Origin: Pseudomonas fluorescens
Lineage (GTDB): Bacteria > Pseudomonadota > Gammaproteobacteria > Pseudomonadales > Pseudomonadaceae
NCBI RefSeq assembly: GCF_003732425.1
Contig: NZ_MOBX01000004.1
Location: 106,154-170,153 of the forward strand
Direction of reading: 5' to 3'
Length of the DNA: 64,000 nt
Position numbers and translations under genes: made by a program. Positions 55,297-64,000 of this stretch are shown here, in pieces. Positions within the stretch are counted from its first letter, which is position 1; the number at the start of each line of letters is the position of its first letter. The notes under the pieces are model-generated. The model was not told the DNA's origin. It saw only the letters and a program-made list of their open reading frames with translations, and made no database searches.

Positions 55297-56574
55297 ATGA
55301 TCGAACCCAAGCGCGTCTTGCGCGCCCTCGCTGAACACTGGGCACTGCTTGAGCCACTGTGTGAGCACTTCGACCAAGGCACATTGAGCCTCAACGAACT
55401 GCGCTCGCAACTGGCCGCCCAACAACTGGACAGCACGCCGCAGGACATCACCAGCCTGCTCGACGTGTGGATTCGCCTCGATATCCTGATTCCGGTGGCG
55501 AAAAGCCCGAACCGTTTCGAGCTGAACGCACAGATCCACGATTTTCTCGCTTACCTGCGTCGCGAGCACCGACTGGGCCTGTGCCTGGAGATCGAAGCCT
55601 ATCTGCGTCACCTCGAACGTCTGGCCGGTTACATCCAGGACGCGTTCGAAGTCCGCGATGGCCACGACCTCGCCCGCCAGTTGCGCCTGCTCGACATGCG
55701 CGTGCGCGACGTGCTGAAGAAGCTCGATAACGACGAACAGGCCCTGGTCGCCGTCGCCGAGCGCGCGAAGACCAGCGATCGGCAGATTCCATTGCGTCAG
55801 CGTTACGCCGAGGTACTGGCGACGTGGGACGAATACGTCGAGCCGATGATCGATCTGGTGAACGCCGACGGCGCCTTCGAACAAGGCGTGCGCAAGGTCG
55901 AAACGGTGTTGCTGAAGATGCTCAGCGAACAGCAGCGCCTCGGCCATCTGGTCGATGACGACATGCTGTTGCGCACCCACGCGCGCATCCTCGAAATGCA
56001 GACCAGCGCCCAACTGACCTTGCGTCATGCTCGCGAACTGCTGCTGCCATTGCGAGAAGAAGCGCGCCGGCACAACGCCGTGACCCGTGGCGCCGCGTTG
56101 GCCCTGGCCGCCATTCGGCGTAAAGGCATCGACGCCGTGCCGCAAGCCGCGATGCCGCTGTTCACCCGGCCGCAAAGTACCTTCCTCGGCAGCGCCAGTC
56201 AGGTCGAAGCCTACGTCTATGCGTTGGCGCGTTTCGAGCCGAAACCGGCGCGGTTCCCCAAGGCGCACAAAACGCAGAAAGGCGAAGCCCCACGCGCACC
56301 ACGCACCGTGCGCGAGATGGTCGACCGTTGCGAAGAAGCCTTGCCGATGCCGGATCTGATGACCTGGCTGCTGGAGCAGGAGCCGGACGGCGCCACCGAC
56401 GAATTGCTCTACTGGTTCTCGCGTCTGTCGCGGGAAAAACGCTTCAAGCGCGAGCGTCTGGAACGCCGCGAATACCACACTCACGAGCATCAGGTCAGCC
56501 TGCGCTCCTTCGCCCTGCTCTCGGCCAGCGACACCGCCGCCGAGGATTCTGCGAGCATCCCCAATGCATCTTGA
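55297..56574 (+). CDS. mksF: Condensin kleisin subunit MksF
   Basis: A 425-residue kleisin-like partner of the MksB SMC-type ATPase. MIEPKRVLRALAEHWALLEPL is the usual N-terminus of MksF; a winged-helix segment follows, then long helices (residues about 100-280) and a C-terminal domain ending in basic FKRERLERREYHTHEHQVSL. The ATG at 55297 has a poor ribosome site, but upstream extension is not conserved-looking. It overlaps mksE by 11 bases and heads the mksFEB operon, as PA4684-PA4686. Confidence 0.9.
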   Translation: MIEPKRVLRALAEHWALLEPLCEHFDQGTLSLNELRSQLAAQQLDSTPQDITSLLDVWIRLDILIPVAKSPNRFELNAQIHDFLAYLRREHRLGLCLEIEAYLRHLERLAGYIQDAFEVRDGHDLARQLRLLDMRVRDVLKKLDNDEQALVAVAERAKTSDRQIPLRQRYAEVLATWDEYVEPMIDLVNADGAFEQGVRKVETVLLKMLSEQQRLGHLVDDDMLLRTHARILEMQTSAQLTLRHARELLLPLREEARRHNAVTRGAALALAAIRRKGIDAVPQAAMPLFTRPQSTFLGSASQVEAYVYALARFEPKPARFPKAHKTQKGEAPRAPRTVREMVDRCEEALPMPDLMTWLLEQEPDGATDELLYWFSRLSREKRFKRERLERREYHTHEHQVSLRSFALLSASDTAAEDSASIPNAS

Positions 56575-57265
56575 TCTTTCCGAACTGTCGCAACTCGCGC
56601 CGATCTTCCGCGAGCTGTTCAAGGGTTACCACGTCAGCCGCCGCGACCCGGAGCTGTACGCGCAACTGTCGAACTTCCAGGATCAGTATCGCACGCTGTT
56701 CAAGGCGCTGGGCTTTGAACTGGTCTGCGATACCCGTGGTTTCTACTACTTTGTGCCGGACATGGCCGCTGCGGCGGTGAACAAGACCGCCCAGCGTCTG
56801 GCGCTGTTCACCTTCATCCTCGTCGAGCACCTGGCCGATCAGGGCCGCGACCCGATTGCCGTGCTTGATGGCGGCAGCCTCGGCCGCGAAGAGTTGCCAT
56901 CGCTGCTGGAGAAATACCGCGACCTGTTCATTCAGGCCGAAGTGCAGACCGTTGAAGAACTCGAAGAAAAGATCATGCGCCGCATGACTCAACTCGGTTT
57001 TGCCAGCGAAGAAAACGGCGTGTACCGCTTCCTGCCGCCGATGCACCGCTTCCTCGACGTGTGCCTGTCGGTGCAGCAGGACCGCGATCTGGCGGCCAGC
57101 GTGCACAGCGTCTTGCCACTGCCGGCACCGGTGTTGATCGACGAAGCGGCGGAAGCCAAATTCCTCGAAACCGACGATCCGCTCGATCTTTCCGAATTTG
57201 AAGAGGAAAGCGAAGAAGACGCACTGGCCCGCGCCATTGCCGAAGAACAGGAGTCCGACGCATGA
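56564..57265 (+). CDS. mksE: Condensin subunit MksE
   Basis: A 233-residue winged-helix (KITE-type) protein that binds the kleisin MksF. MHLDLSELSQLAPIFRELFKGYHVSRRDPELY is its typical start; the C-terminal tail is acidic (EEESEEDALARAIAEEQ). It overlaps both mksF and mksB, so the three are made in a coupled fashion for a 4:2:2-type complex. Confidence 0.9.
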   Translation: MHLDLSELSQLAPIFRELFKGYHVSRRDPELYAQLSNFQDQYRTLFKALGFELVCDTRGFYYFVPDMAAAAVNKTAQRLALFTFILVEHLADQGRDPIAVLDGGSLGREELPSLLEKYRDLFIQAEVQTVEELEEKIMRRMTQLGFASEENGVYRFLPPMHRFLDVCLSVQQDRDLAASVHSVLPLPAPVLIDEAAEAKFLETDDPLDLSEFEEESEEDALARAIAEEQESDA

Positions 57266-60102
57266 GCCAGGAACGCTACGGCATCCGCCGCTTTGCCCTT
57301 TTGAACACCGCCGGTTACAGCCTCGGCCTGTTCCCGCTGGAAGAACCGTTGTCGGTTTACGGCGCGAACAACCTCGGGAAATCGGCGTCGATCAACGCCT
57401 TGCAGTTCCCGATTCTGGCGCGCATGTCGGACATGAGTTTCGGCAAGTACAGCCTGGAACAATCGCGGCGTTTCTACTTCGCTTCCGACACCAGCTACAT
57501 CCTCGTCGAAGTGAACCTGCCCCACGGCCCGCACGTGATCGGCGTGGTCGGTCGCGGCCCGGGCGGTGGTTTCGGTCACCAGTTCTTTGCTTACGCCGGT
57601 AAACTCGACCTGGCGCACTACCAGAAGAACGACACCTGCCTGCGTCAGAAAGAGCTGTTCAGCAACCTTGAGAAAGAAGGCCTGAAAGCCTACGAACTCA
57701 AGCCGGACGAACTGCGTCGCTTGCTGGTCGGCGGCCACACGTCGATCCCGCTCGACCTGACGCTGATCCCGCTGCGCTCCACCAGCGAGCAGAGCCTGAA
57801 GACCTTCCGCGCGCTGTTCATCAACCTGCTGCACATGCGCGAAATCACCGCGGCCAAGTTGAAGCAGTTGTTCCTCGACGCCTTCGAGCACAGCCTGCGT
57901 TCCGGCAGCGTCGATTACATCGCCGCGTGCGAAGAAGCTTTCCGCGACGTGCGCCGGATGGAACAGGACTATAACTCGCTGGTCGCTGCCGGCCCGTTGG
58001 TTGAGGCCTTGGCCAACGGCGTGAAACAGCGCGACGTGCTGCGCGGCAAATTGCATCGCCTGTCGCCGCTGCTCGATTCGTTGCTCGGCACCTGGTCGGA
58101 CTACGCCAGTGCGCGCAAAGAAGAACTGACGATTCAGGCCGACCATTACCGTGGCGAGCAGGACAGTCTGCAAAACGATCAGCGCGGCGGCACGCAGGAG
58201 TTGATGCGTCTGGAGCGGGAGATTTCCGGCATCCAGCGCTGGCTCGGCGAGTTGTCGGTGCTGAAGAACCGCTTTGCTTTGGTCGATGACGTCAAAGTGC
58301 TGGAGCAACAACTGCTCGCCGCCAAAGACGCTCACGACGAACTGGCCGGTGCTTTGGCGCAATCGCGCCAGTTCAGCGCTGAAGATCTGGAAGAGCGCGT
58401 GCGCGATCTGGAAAAACGCCTGAAGTCGGTGAAGCAGCAACTCGATCACGCCGACAACAACAGCTACGCCCGCCTGCGCGAAGAGTTCTCGCAACAGGAC
58501 GTCGAGCGTTTGATGCGCCTGTTCAACAGCGCGCTGTTCAGCCTGCCGCTGGGCGAGCACGGCATCACCCTCGACGACGATGGCGAGTGGGTCAAATCGG
58601 TTGAACTGATTCTCGATGGCTTCAAAGGCGAGCGCTTCGAAGTGCCGGGTCTGTCCATCGACATCTCGCACATCGAGCCGCCGGCCCTGCAAGCACTGGC
58701 TGACCGCGCTGCACTGCGCGATCAGAAAGAGCGTCTGGAAAAAGAGCTCAAGCAGCTGAAAACCCAACAAGCCGTGGCCGCTGACCGCGCCGCGAGCAAG
58801 ACCCAGACCGAAGCGCTGTACCAGCAGGTTCTGGACGCACAGAAGGCGCTGGAAGACTTCCGCCGCACCCAGACCCTGAGCGCCGAAGAAGGCGACAAGC
58901 TCGAACAACTGGCGCAGATGGAAGCCGCGCAGGACGAACTCAAGCGCTCCAGCGATGCCTTCACCGAGCGCGTCCAGCAACTGTCGGCCAAGCTGCAACT
59001 GGTCGGCCGCCAGATCGCCGACATGGAAGCCAAGCAACGCACCCTCGACGACGCGTTACGCCGTCGCCAGTTGCTGCCGGCAGACCTGCCGTTCGGTACG
59101 CCGTTCATGGATCCGGTCGACGATTCCATGGACAACCTGCTGCCGCTGCTCAACGACTATCAGGACAGCTGGCAGGGCCTGCTGCGCGCCGACGGCCAGA
59201 TCGAAGCGCTGTACGCGCAGGTGCGTCTGAAAGGCGTGGCCAAGTTCGACAGCGAAGACGATATGGAACGCCGCCTGTCGTTGCTGATCAACGCTTACGC
59301 GCACCGTACCGATGAAGCGCTGACGCTGGGCAAGGCGCGTCGTGCGGCGGTCACCGACATCGCCCGGACCCTGCGAAACATTCGCAGCGACTACGACAGC
59401 CTCGAGCATCAACTGGCGCTGTTCAACCGCGAGATCAACAAGCGTCAGGTGTCCAACCTGCAGAGCTTCCGCATCGTTCTTGCGCCGAACAAGGAAGCCC
59501 TCAAGCACATCGACCAGATCATCCACAGCGCCGGTCAGTACGAAGAAGGCGAAACCCTGTCGGTGTTCGACCTGAGCCAGAGCGCCGAGCAGGACAACAA
59601 GAACGAAGAGGCCAAGGAATACCTGGCGCGGCTGGTGGCGGCAAACCACAACCAGCTCGGTCTCAAGGACTTGTTTGAGCTGGCGTTCGAGATCACCAAG
59701 GTCAACGGCCAACCGGTGATTCACACCGACATCGACGGCGCGGCGTCCAACGGTACGACCATGACCATCAAGGCGCTGACCAACATGTATTTGTTGCTGC
59801 ACTTGATGGATCGCGATCTGGCCGGTCGCGTACGTCTGCCGTATTACCTCGATGAGGCGGCGGATATCGATGAGAAGAACCAGGCCGCGTTGCTGGAAAC
59901 CAGTCTGCAACTGGGCTTCGTGCCGATTCTGGCGAGTGTGAAGCCGCAGGTCTGCGCCAGTGTCGCGATCGACCTGGAAGGCGGCAGCGGCCCGGCGGGG
60001 ATCTACATTGATGAGGCGGACTGGAAGTACATCCGCCGCCATGATGTGGTGAAGGCGACGCTGAACGTTGAAGCGGATGAGCCGGAGCTGGATGCGGTTT
60101 GA
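57262..60102 (+). CDS. mksB: Condensin SMC-like ATPase MksB
   Basis: A 946-residue SMC-like protein. Walker A GANNLGKS is at residues 34-41. Long coiled coils follow (residues about 270-390 and 470-560) with a small hinge near 590-650. A C-terminal head has Walker B in RLPYYLDEAADID (near residue 860). This short-armed architecture separates MksB from MukB (about 1,480 residues) and SMC. With MksF and MksE it condenses the nucleoid. The operon ends here with a terminator; no mksG-type TOPRIM nuclease gene follows. Confidence 0.93.
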   Translation: MSQERYGIRRFALLNTAGYSLGLFPLEEPLSVYGANNLGKSASINALQFPILARMSDMSFGKYSLEQSRRFYFASDTSYILVEVNLPHGPHVIGVVGRGPGGGFGHQFFAYAGKLDLAHYQKNDTCLRQKELFSNLEKEGLKAYELKPDELRRLLVGGHTSIPLDLTLIPLRSTSEQSLKTFRALFINLLHMREITAAKLKQLFLDAFEHSLRSGSVDYIAACEEAFRDVRRMEQDYNSLVAAGPLVEALANGVKQRDVLRGKLHRLSPLLDSLLGTWSDYASARKEELTIQADHYRGEQDSLQNDQRGGTQELMRLEREISGIQRWLGELSVLKNRFALVDDVKVLEQQLLAAKDAHDELAGALAQSRQFSAEDLEERVRDLEKRLKSVKQQLDHADNNSYARLREEFSQQDVERLMRLFNSALFSLPLGEHGITLDDDGEWVKSVELILDGFKGERFEVPGLSIDISHIEPPALQALADRAALRDQKERLEKELKQLKTQQAVAADRAASKTQTEALYQQVLDAQKALEDFRRTQTLSAEEGDKLEQLAQMEAAQDELKRSSDAFTERVQQLSAKLQLVGRQIADMEAKQRTLDDALRRRQLLPADLPFGTPFMDPVDDSMDNLLPLLNDYQDSWQGLLRADGQIEALYAQVRLKGVAKFDSEDDMERRLSLLINAYAHRTDEALTLGKARRAAVTDIARTLRNIRSDYDSLEHQLALFNREINKRQVSNLQSFRIVLAPNKEALKHIDQIIHSAGQYEEGETLSVFDLSQSAEQDNKNEEAKEYLARLVAANHNQLGLKDLFELAFEITKVNGQPVIHTDIDGAASNGTTMTIKALTNMYLLLHLMDRDLAGRVRLPYYLDEAADIDEKNQAALLETSLQLGFVPILASVKPQVCASVAIDLEGGSGPAGIYIDEADWKYIRRHDVVKATLNVEADEPELDAV

Positions 60103-60122
60103 TCGGTATTAACTGACGGCAA

Positions 60123-60163
60123 TAAAAAGGGCCGCGATCTGCTGGGATCGCGGCCCTTTTTTA
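60123..60163 (+). terminator. mksFEB terminator
   Basis: AAAGGGCCGCGATC / GATCGCGGCCCTTT stem with A and T tails, 21 bases after the mksB stop. Confidence 0.92.
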
Positions 60164-60195
60164 TGGCTTGGGATTTGTGCTGATTTTGCGGGCCC

Positions 60196-60264
60196 TATCG
60201 CGAGCAGGCTCACTCCTACAGTTGGAATGCGTTCCCCTGTAGGAGTGAGCCTGCTCGCGAAGGC
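60196..60264. repeat. REP-like inverted repeat pair
   Basis: Arms TATCGCGAGCAGGCTCACTC and GAGTGAGCCTGCTCGCGAAG, diverging from a short centre, between converging mksB and pqiB. Confidence 0.85.
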
Positions 60265-60293
60265 GTCTTGATAGACGCCACACAAACCTCAGA

Positions 60294-62597
60294 TTACTTA
60301 CCGAGTGAAATCTTCGGCGCCCACGTCAGCCACTCATCCTCAAACTTGTCGAACAGCGGGAACGTCTGCTCCGCACGTGCCGGATTACCCATGCGCTCGC
60401 CATCCGGCGTAGCGAAAGCAATCCCGCCCTGAATCGCTGTCTCCAGCGACTCGGTGCGCACCGTCAGCCCGTTGAACAAACCGATATCAAACCCGACACC
60501 ACTGGTGTTCCAGAACCGGCTGCCGCTGCGCACCAACGGCGCATACTTCGGCTCGATCAGAATGTGCACCAACACTCGATCAGCGGTCTGCCCCAGTTCA
60601 TACCCGGTGACTTTACCCACGGTAATTTCGCGGTAAGTCACCGGCACACCAGGTTTTAGCGAACCACGACGGGCCGCGCTCAAGACCAGACTCAAACCCG
60701 CTTCTTGCTTGGTCACTTCCGGCGCATTGGCCAAGGCAACAAAGTTCTTCTGTGGGCCGAGGTTCTTCGCCGCCGGTTGCACTTCGATGTATTTTCCGGT
60801 CACCAGGGTTTCCAGATTCTCTGTCTTGATCAGGCCCAACTCTGGTTTGACCACCCAGAACTGACTGCCGACCCGGGCGATCTTCTCCGGCACTTCGGTG
60901 ATGCGTGCCGTGAGGATCACCGACTGCAGATCATCGGTCAGGTCGACACTTTCGATCTTGCCGACATCCAGCCCTTTGAAGCGAACCGGTGTGCCGCTGC
61001 GCAGGCCGTCGGCGCGATCAACTTTGATCGTGACCACAGCGCCCTTCTGATTGGCGTCATCGTGGCTGGCGAACAGACGGAACCGCGGAATGCGTTTCTG
61101 CAGCGGTGCCTTGGCTTGCGGTGTTTCGAAAGCGATACCGCCGGCCATCAGGGTTTGCAGGGACTCACTCTTCACTTGAATCCCGCCGGTCAAACCGCCG
61201 GTCAGCGTGACACCACTGACGTTCCAGAAGCGCGTCGAGGCGTTGACCAGGTTTTCGTATTCCTTCTCGATGTGAACGCCGATCACCAATTGCTTGCGGG
61301 TCTTGGAGAACTGATAGCTCTGCACCGAACCGACCTTGACCTGTTTGTACAGAATCGGACTGCCGACATCGATCGAACCGAGCGTGTCGGTGAACAACAC
61401 CAGGTGCAAGCCCGGCGAACGCAGATCCAGCGGCGGCGCTTTCGGCCGTGCCTCGAACTCGCGTTTCGGCGCAGCGCCCTTGTCACCCGGACGCACGGCG
61501 ATGTAGTTACCTTTTACCAAGGCTTCCAGACCGGTAATGCCCGCTAGGGAAATCGATGGCTTGACCACCCAGAACTGCGTGCCATCGACCAGGTAGTCTT
61601 CCGCCAATGGATCAAGGGTCAGCTCGGCGGTGGCGCTGTTCAGATCCGGATCGACCTTCAGCGCTTTCAGGTTGCCGACCTGAATGCCTTTGTACATCAC
61701 CGGTGTGCGGCCAGCCTGCAGGCCTTCAAAGTCGCTGAGTTTGACCTTCACGCGAATCCCGGCCGCAGCAGCATCGAAGTCTTCGTAGAGACGGAACGGC
61801 AGACTTGGATCAGTCGGCGGGCTGTCCTTGCGGTTCTCCGGCGTGGCGAAGGCAATACCGCCCGCGACAATGCTGGCCAGCGATTCGCTGCGTACTTTCA
61901 CGCCGGACAGGTTGGCGTCGATGCTGATGCCGCTGGCATTCCAGAAACGCGTGTGTTTACGCACCAGTTTGGCGTAGGTCGGCTCAATGAAGACTTTGAG
62001 CTCAACGGTGCTTTGATCTTCCGACAGCACGTAGCTTTTGATCTGGCCAACCTTTATCTGTTTGTAGAACACCGGGCTGCCACGGTTCAGCGAACCTAGA
62101 CGATCCGCCTTGATGGTCAGGTGCAGACCAGGTTTGGCGTCCGACAGCGGCGGCTCTTCGGCCAACGCCTTGAACTTGCGTGTCGGTTCGCCTTCGCCGG
62201 GGCTGATAGCGACGTAGTTACCCGAAACCAGGGTTTCCAGACCGGTGATGCCGGCCAGGGTCACACTCGGTTTGACCAGCCAGAAACGCGTGCTGGTCTT
62301 GAGGTATTGCTCGACGTCTTTGTTCATCTCGACAGTGGCGATCACGCCTTTGGAGTTGCCTTCGTCGTCGAGCTTGAGCGCCTTGACCTTACCGACCGGC
62401 ATGCCTTTGTACATGACCTCGGTCTTGTTGGCCTGGATGCCTTCGCCACTCTCGAAGCGAACCTGGATTTCGATACCGGTTTCGGAGTAGGCACGCCAGC
62501 CGAGCCAGCCACCGATGATCAGCGCGATCAGAGGCAGTACCCAAATGGCAGACCAGTTCGAGGCCGGTCGGGTTTTCGCTACGGGCAAATCAGTCAT
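60294..62597 (-). CDS. pqiB: PqiB/LetB-like MCE protein with six MCE domains
   Basis: A 767-residue protein with one N-terminal membrane helix (residues about 18-36), then six MCE domains beginning near residues 41, 158, 284, 400, 526 and 643. Each has the G-x-P/V-x-x-K-x-x-x-V-G-x-V/I signature, for example TEVMYKGMPVGKVKAL. Rings of such domains form a tunnel for lipids across the periplasm. E. coli PqiB has three and LetB (YebT) seven, so this six-domain form is intermediate. It overlaps the second PqiA gene and is the last gene of the operon. Confidence 0.9.
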   Translation of the reverse strand: MTDLPVAKTRPASNWSAIWVLPLIALIIGGWLGWRAYSETGIEIQVRFESGEGIQANKTEVMYKGMPVGKVKALKLDDEGNSKGVIATVEMNKDVEQYLKTSTRFWLVKPSVTLAGITGLETLVSGNYVAISPGEGEPTRKFKALAEEPPLSDAKPGLHLTIKADRLGSLNRGSPVFYKQIKVGQIKSYVLSEDQSTVELKVFIEPTYAKLVRKHTRFWNASGISIDANLSGVKVRSESLASIVAGGIAFATPENRKDSPPTDPSLPFRLYEDFDAAAAGIRVKVKLSDFEGLQAGRTPVMYKGIQVGNLKALKVDPDLNSATAELTLDPLAEDYLVDGTQFWVVKPSISLAGITGLEALVKGNYIAVRPGDKGAAPKREFEARPKAPPLDLRSPGLHLVLFTDTLGSIDVGSPILYKQVKVGSVQSYQFSKTRKQLVIGVHIEKEYENLVNASTRFWNVSGVTLTGGLTGGIQVKSESLQTLMAGGIAFETPQAKAPLQKRIPRFRLFASHDDANQKGAVVTIKVDRADGLRSGTPVRFKGLDVGKIESVDLTDDLQSVILTARITEVPEKIARVGSQFWVVKPELGLIKTENLETLVTGKYIEVQPAAKNLGPQKNFVALANAPEVTKQEAGLSLVLSAARRGSLKPGVPVTYREITVGKVTGYELGQTADRVLVHILIEPKYAPLVRSGSRFWNTSGVGFDIGLFNGLTVRTESLETAIQGGIAFATPDGERMGNPARAEQTFPLFDKFEDEWLTWAPKISLGK

Positions 62598-63213
62598 GGT
62601 CGTCGTCCGACTCCGTGTTATCCCAAATCAGTCGGGGATCGAAAGTTACTGCGGCGAGCATCGTCAGAATCACCACACTGGCGAAGGCGATGGCGCCAAG
62701 ATTGGCTTCGACACTGGCAAGCCGGCCGAAGTTGACGACCGCCACGAGAATGGCGATCACAAAAATATCGAGCATCGACCAGCGGCCAATGAACTCGATA
62801 AAACGGTACATCCAGATGCGTTGACGGGCGGATAACGGCTGACGTCGTTGCACCGAAAACAGCAGCAGCGCGATGCCCACCAGTTTGAAGGTAGGCACCA
62901 GAATACTGGCGATAAACACCACGGCCGCAATCGGGATCATGCCGTGCTGCACCAACTGGATCACGCCGGACATGATCGTACTCGGATCACCTTGACCCAA
63001 AGAACTGACAGTCATGATCGGCAAGACATTGGCCGGGATATAGATAATCGCCGCGGTGATCAGCAGTGCCCAAGTGCGAGTGAGGCTGTTCGGCCTGCGA
63101 GCGTGGACCACTGCACCGCAGCGGGTGCAGGTTTGCTCGTCGGTGTCCGCTTCCTGCCTGTTCAGTTCGTGGCATTCGGTACAGATCAGAATGCCTGCAT
63201 CAATCGCCCGCAT
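62590..63213 (-). CDS. PqiA-family membrane protein, second half-protein
   Basis: A 207-residue inner-membrane protein with a zinc-ribbon start (ICTECHELNRQEADTDEQTC then TRCGAVVHARRPNSLTRTWALL) and four helices; IYIPANVLPIMTVSSLG is the PqiA hallmark. E. coli PqiA and YebS carry two such units in one chain; here each unit is its own gene. It overlaps the upstream pqiA-like gene by 14 bases and pqiB by eight. Confidence 0.9.
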   Translation of the reverse strand: MRAIDAGILICTECHELNRQEADTDEQTCTRCGAVVHARRPNSLTRTWALLITAAIIYIPANVLPIMTVSSLGQGDPSTIMSGVIQLVQHGMIPIAAVVFIASILVPTFKLVGIALLLFSVQRRQPLSARQRIWMYRFIEFIGRWSMLDIFVIAILVAVVNFGRLASVEANLGAIAFASVVILTMLAAVTFDPRLIWDNTESDDDHD

Positions 63214-63859
63214 GAGCGTCTTCTCCTGATAACGCCTGCCAGATCTGATGTGGCGACATCACCACTTCCAGCCAGACCTGGACCAACAACAAACCAATGA
63301 AACATGCCAGGCCAAGGCCAACGGTGATGGCCGCCATGTCCGCCAGTTTGACGATCGCCACCAGTACGCCCATGAGGTAGACCTCAAGCATTCCCCAATC
63401 TTTGAGGTGGTGATAAATGCGATAGAGCAACAAACCGTAACTGCGGCCGATATCGAAACGGATCGTCATCAACACGAATAACTGGCACAGCAACTTGAGC
63501 AGCGGTATGGCCATGCTGCACAGGAATACAACGACCGAAACGCCCTGCATGTCGGTGTTGAACAAACCGAGCACGCCACTCCAGACCGTATCCTGCGAAG
63601 ACTGCCCGAGGATATTGAGTTGGATGATGGGTAAAAAGTTTGCCGGGATATACAGTAATAATGCTGCGATCACCAAGGCGAGGCTGCGCTGCACCACGTT
63701 ATGGCGGTGGGCGTACAACTCGTAACCGCAGCGTGGGCAGAGGGCTTTCTCGCCATGGGCAAGTTGTGGCTTGCGCATTAGCAGGTCGCACTCATGACAG
63801 GCCACCAAGTCTTCCAGCGGTAAATCTGACAGCCTGGGGGCGTCAACCGACTCTGACAT
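63200..63859 (-). CDS. pqiA: PqiA-family membrane protein, first half-protein
   Basis: A 219-residue inner-membrane protein: zinc-ribbon cysteines in VACHECDLLMRKP and ALCPRCGYELYAHRHN, then four helices with LLYIPANFLPIIQLNILG. It is the first gene of the pqiA-pqiA-pqiB operon and presumably loads lipid or couples energy to the PqiB tunnel. An ATG at 63859 with a weak GAGCC site. Confidence 0.9.
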   Translation of the reverse strand: MSESVDAPRLSDLPLEDLVACHECDLLMRKPQLAHGEKALCPRCGYELYAHRHNVVQRSLALVIAALLLYIPANFLPIIQLNILGQSSQDTVWSGVLGLFNTDMQGVSVVVFLCSMAIPLLKLLCQLFVLMTIRFDIGRSYGLLLYRIYHHLKDWGMLEVYLMGVLVAIVKLADMAAITVGLGLACFIGLLLVQVWLEVVMSPHQIWQALSGEDAHAGD

Positions 63860-63968
63860 AAAGGCTCTGGCTCCGAATAAGATGAGGCTATTCTAGTGTT
63901 CTGATTCGAAAATAACTGTGCAAATTTGTTCGCTGTCGTGAGCAAAAAACTTTCCTGCGGACAAAACA

Positions 63969-63998
63969 AAACCCCAACTGCTTTCGCAATTGGGGTTT
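63969..63998. terminator. Terminator at the right edge
   Basis: AAACCCCAACTGC / GCAATTGGGGTTT hairpin. It probably ends a gene lying beyond the right edge of the window. Confidence 0.7.
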
Positions 63999-64000
63999 CG

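Noticed and set aside
55129..56622. Minus-strand frame of 497 codons opposite mksF
   Set aside because: Complement of a clear MksF; no start signal.
56989..59037. Minus-strand frame of 682 codons under mksB
   Set aside because: Antisense shadow of MksE/MksB, with Leu/Gln-rich nonsense composition and no ribosome-binding site.
57262..60102. MukB or canonical SMC
   Set aside because: At 946 residues, and with MksF/MksE partners upstream, it is too short for either; MksB fits.

Overview
This is a GC-rich chromosomal window from a Pseudomonas of the fluorescens lineage. Three observations support this. The order of core genes (mqo, hpt, upp, uraA, hemH, MerR regulator, phr, pagL, murI, moeB, prmC, prfA, hemA, TPR lipoprotein, lolB, ispE, tRNA-Gln, prs, rplY, pth, ychF, tRNA-Met ... 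carbonic anhydrase, rimI, holD, mksFEB, pqiAB) follows the PA4640 to PA4690 stretch of P. aeruginosa as I remember it. Intergenic gaps are filled with the palindromic REP-like repeats typical of fluorescens-group genomes. Lipoboxes, codon use and Shine-Dalgarno sites are Pseudomonas-like. I saw no IS element, CRISPR array, rRNA or replication origin.

Layout. 0-8.6 kb: small conserved proteins, malate:quinone oxidoreductase, purine/pyrimidine salvage (hpt divergent from upp-uraA, with two perfect palindromes between them) and ferrochelatase. 8.6-19.8 kb: a likely light-regulated block. Two promoters carry TGTACA-type direct repeats. One leads a flavoprotein plus Trp-rich protein pair. The other leads a tightly overlapping operon of YbgA-like protein, class II LitR-like MerR regulator, photolyase, SnoaL-like protein, SDR, FAD oxidoreductase, DUF1365, CFA/UfaM-like methyltransferase and DUF2878. 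19.9-32.4 kb: essential core genes (pagL, murI, moeB, prmC, prfA, hemA on the minus strand; TPR lipoprotein, lolB, ispE, tRNA-Gln, prs, rplY, pth, ychF on the plus strand).

32.6-53.8 kb is more accessory: two MFS transporters, a membrane chemoreceptor and a soluble PAS chemoreceptor. A small island next to tRNA-Met holds a SymE-like toxin, an XRE regulator, a colicin E9-type HNH DNase bacteriocin and two tandem immunity genes. Other genes here are a gamma-glutamyltransferase lipoprotein, an M14-like peptidase, a structured element resembling phage C4 antisense RNA beside a DUF6124 gene remnant, an AtoE-type transporter, a Tat-exported phosphatase, a SET-domain methyltransferase and a beta-carbonic anhydrase. 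53.9-64 kb returns to core functions: rimI-holD, the MksFEB condensin without a MksG nuclease gene, and a PqiA-PqiA-PqiB (LetAB-like) envelope lipid-transport operon in which PqiA is split in two.

Most interesting points: exact matches to the PplR1 (class II LitR) operator upstream of the photolyase/furan-fatty-acid operon and a degenerate copy upstream of the neighbouring flavoprotein; a tandem duplication that places an ATG-TAA start-stop with its own Shine-Dalgarno just ahead of symE; the bacteriocin module with two diverged immunity proteins; the SET-domain gene with a 16-bp palindrome and a hairpin touching its ribosome-binding site; and the orphan MksBEF. Family assignments come from reading motifs and from memory; no database search was run.
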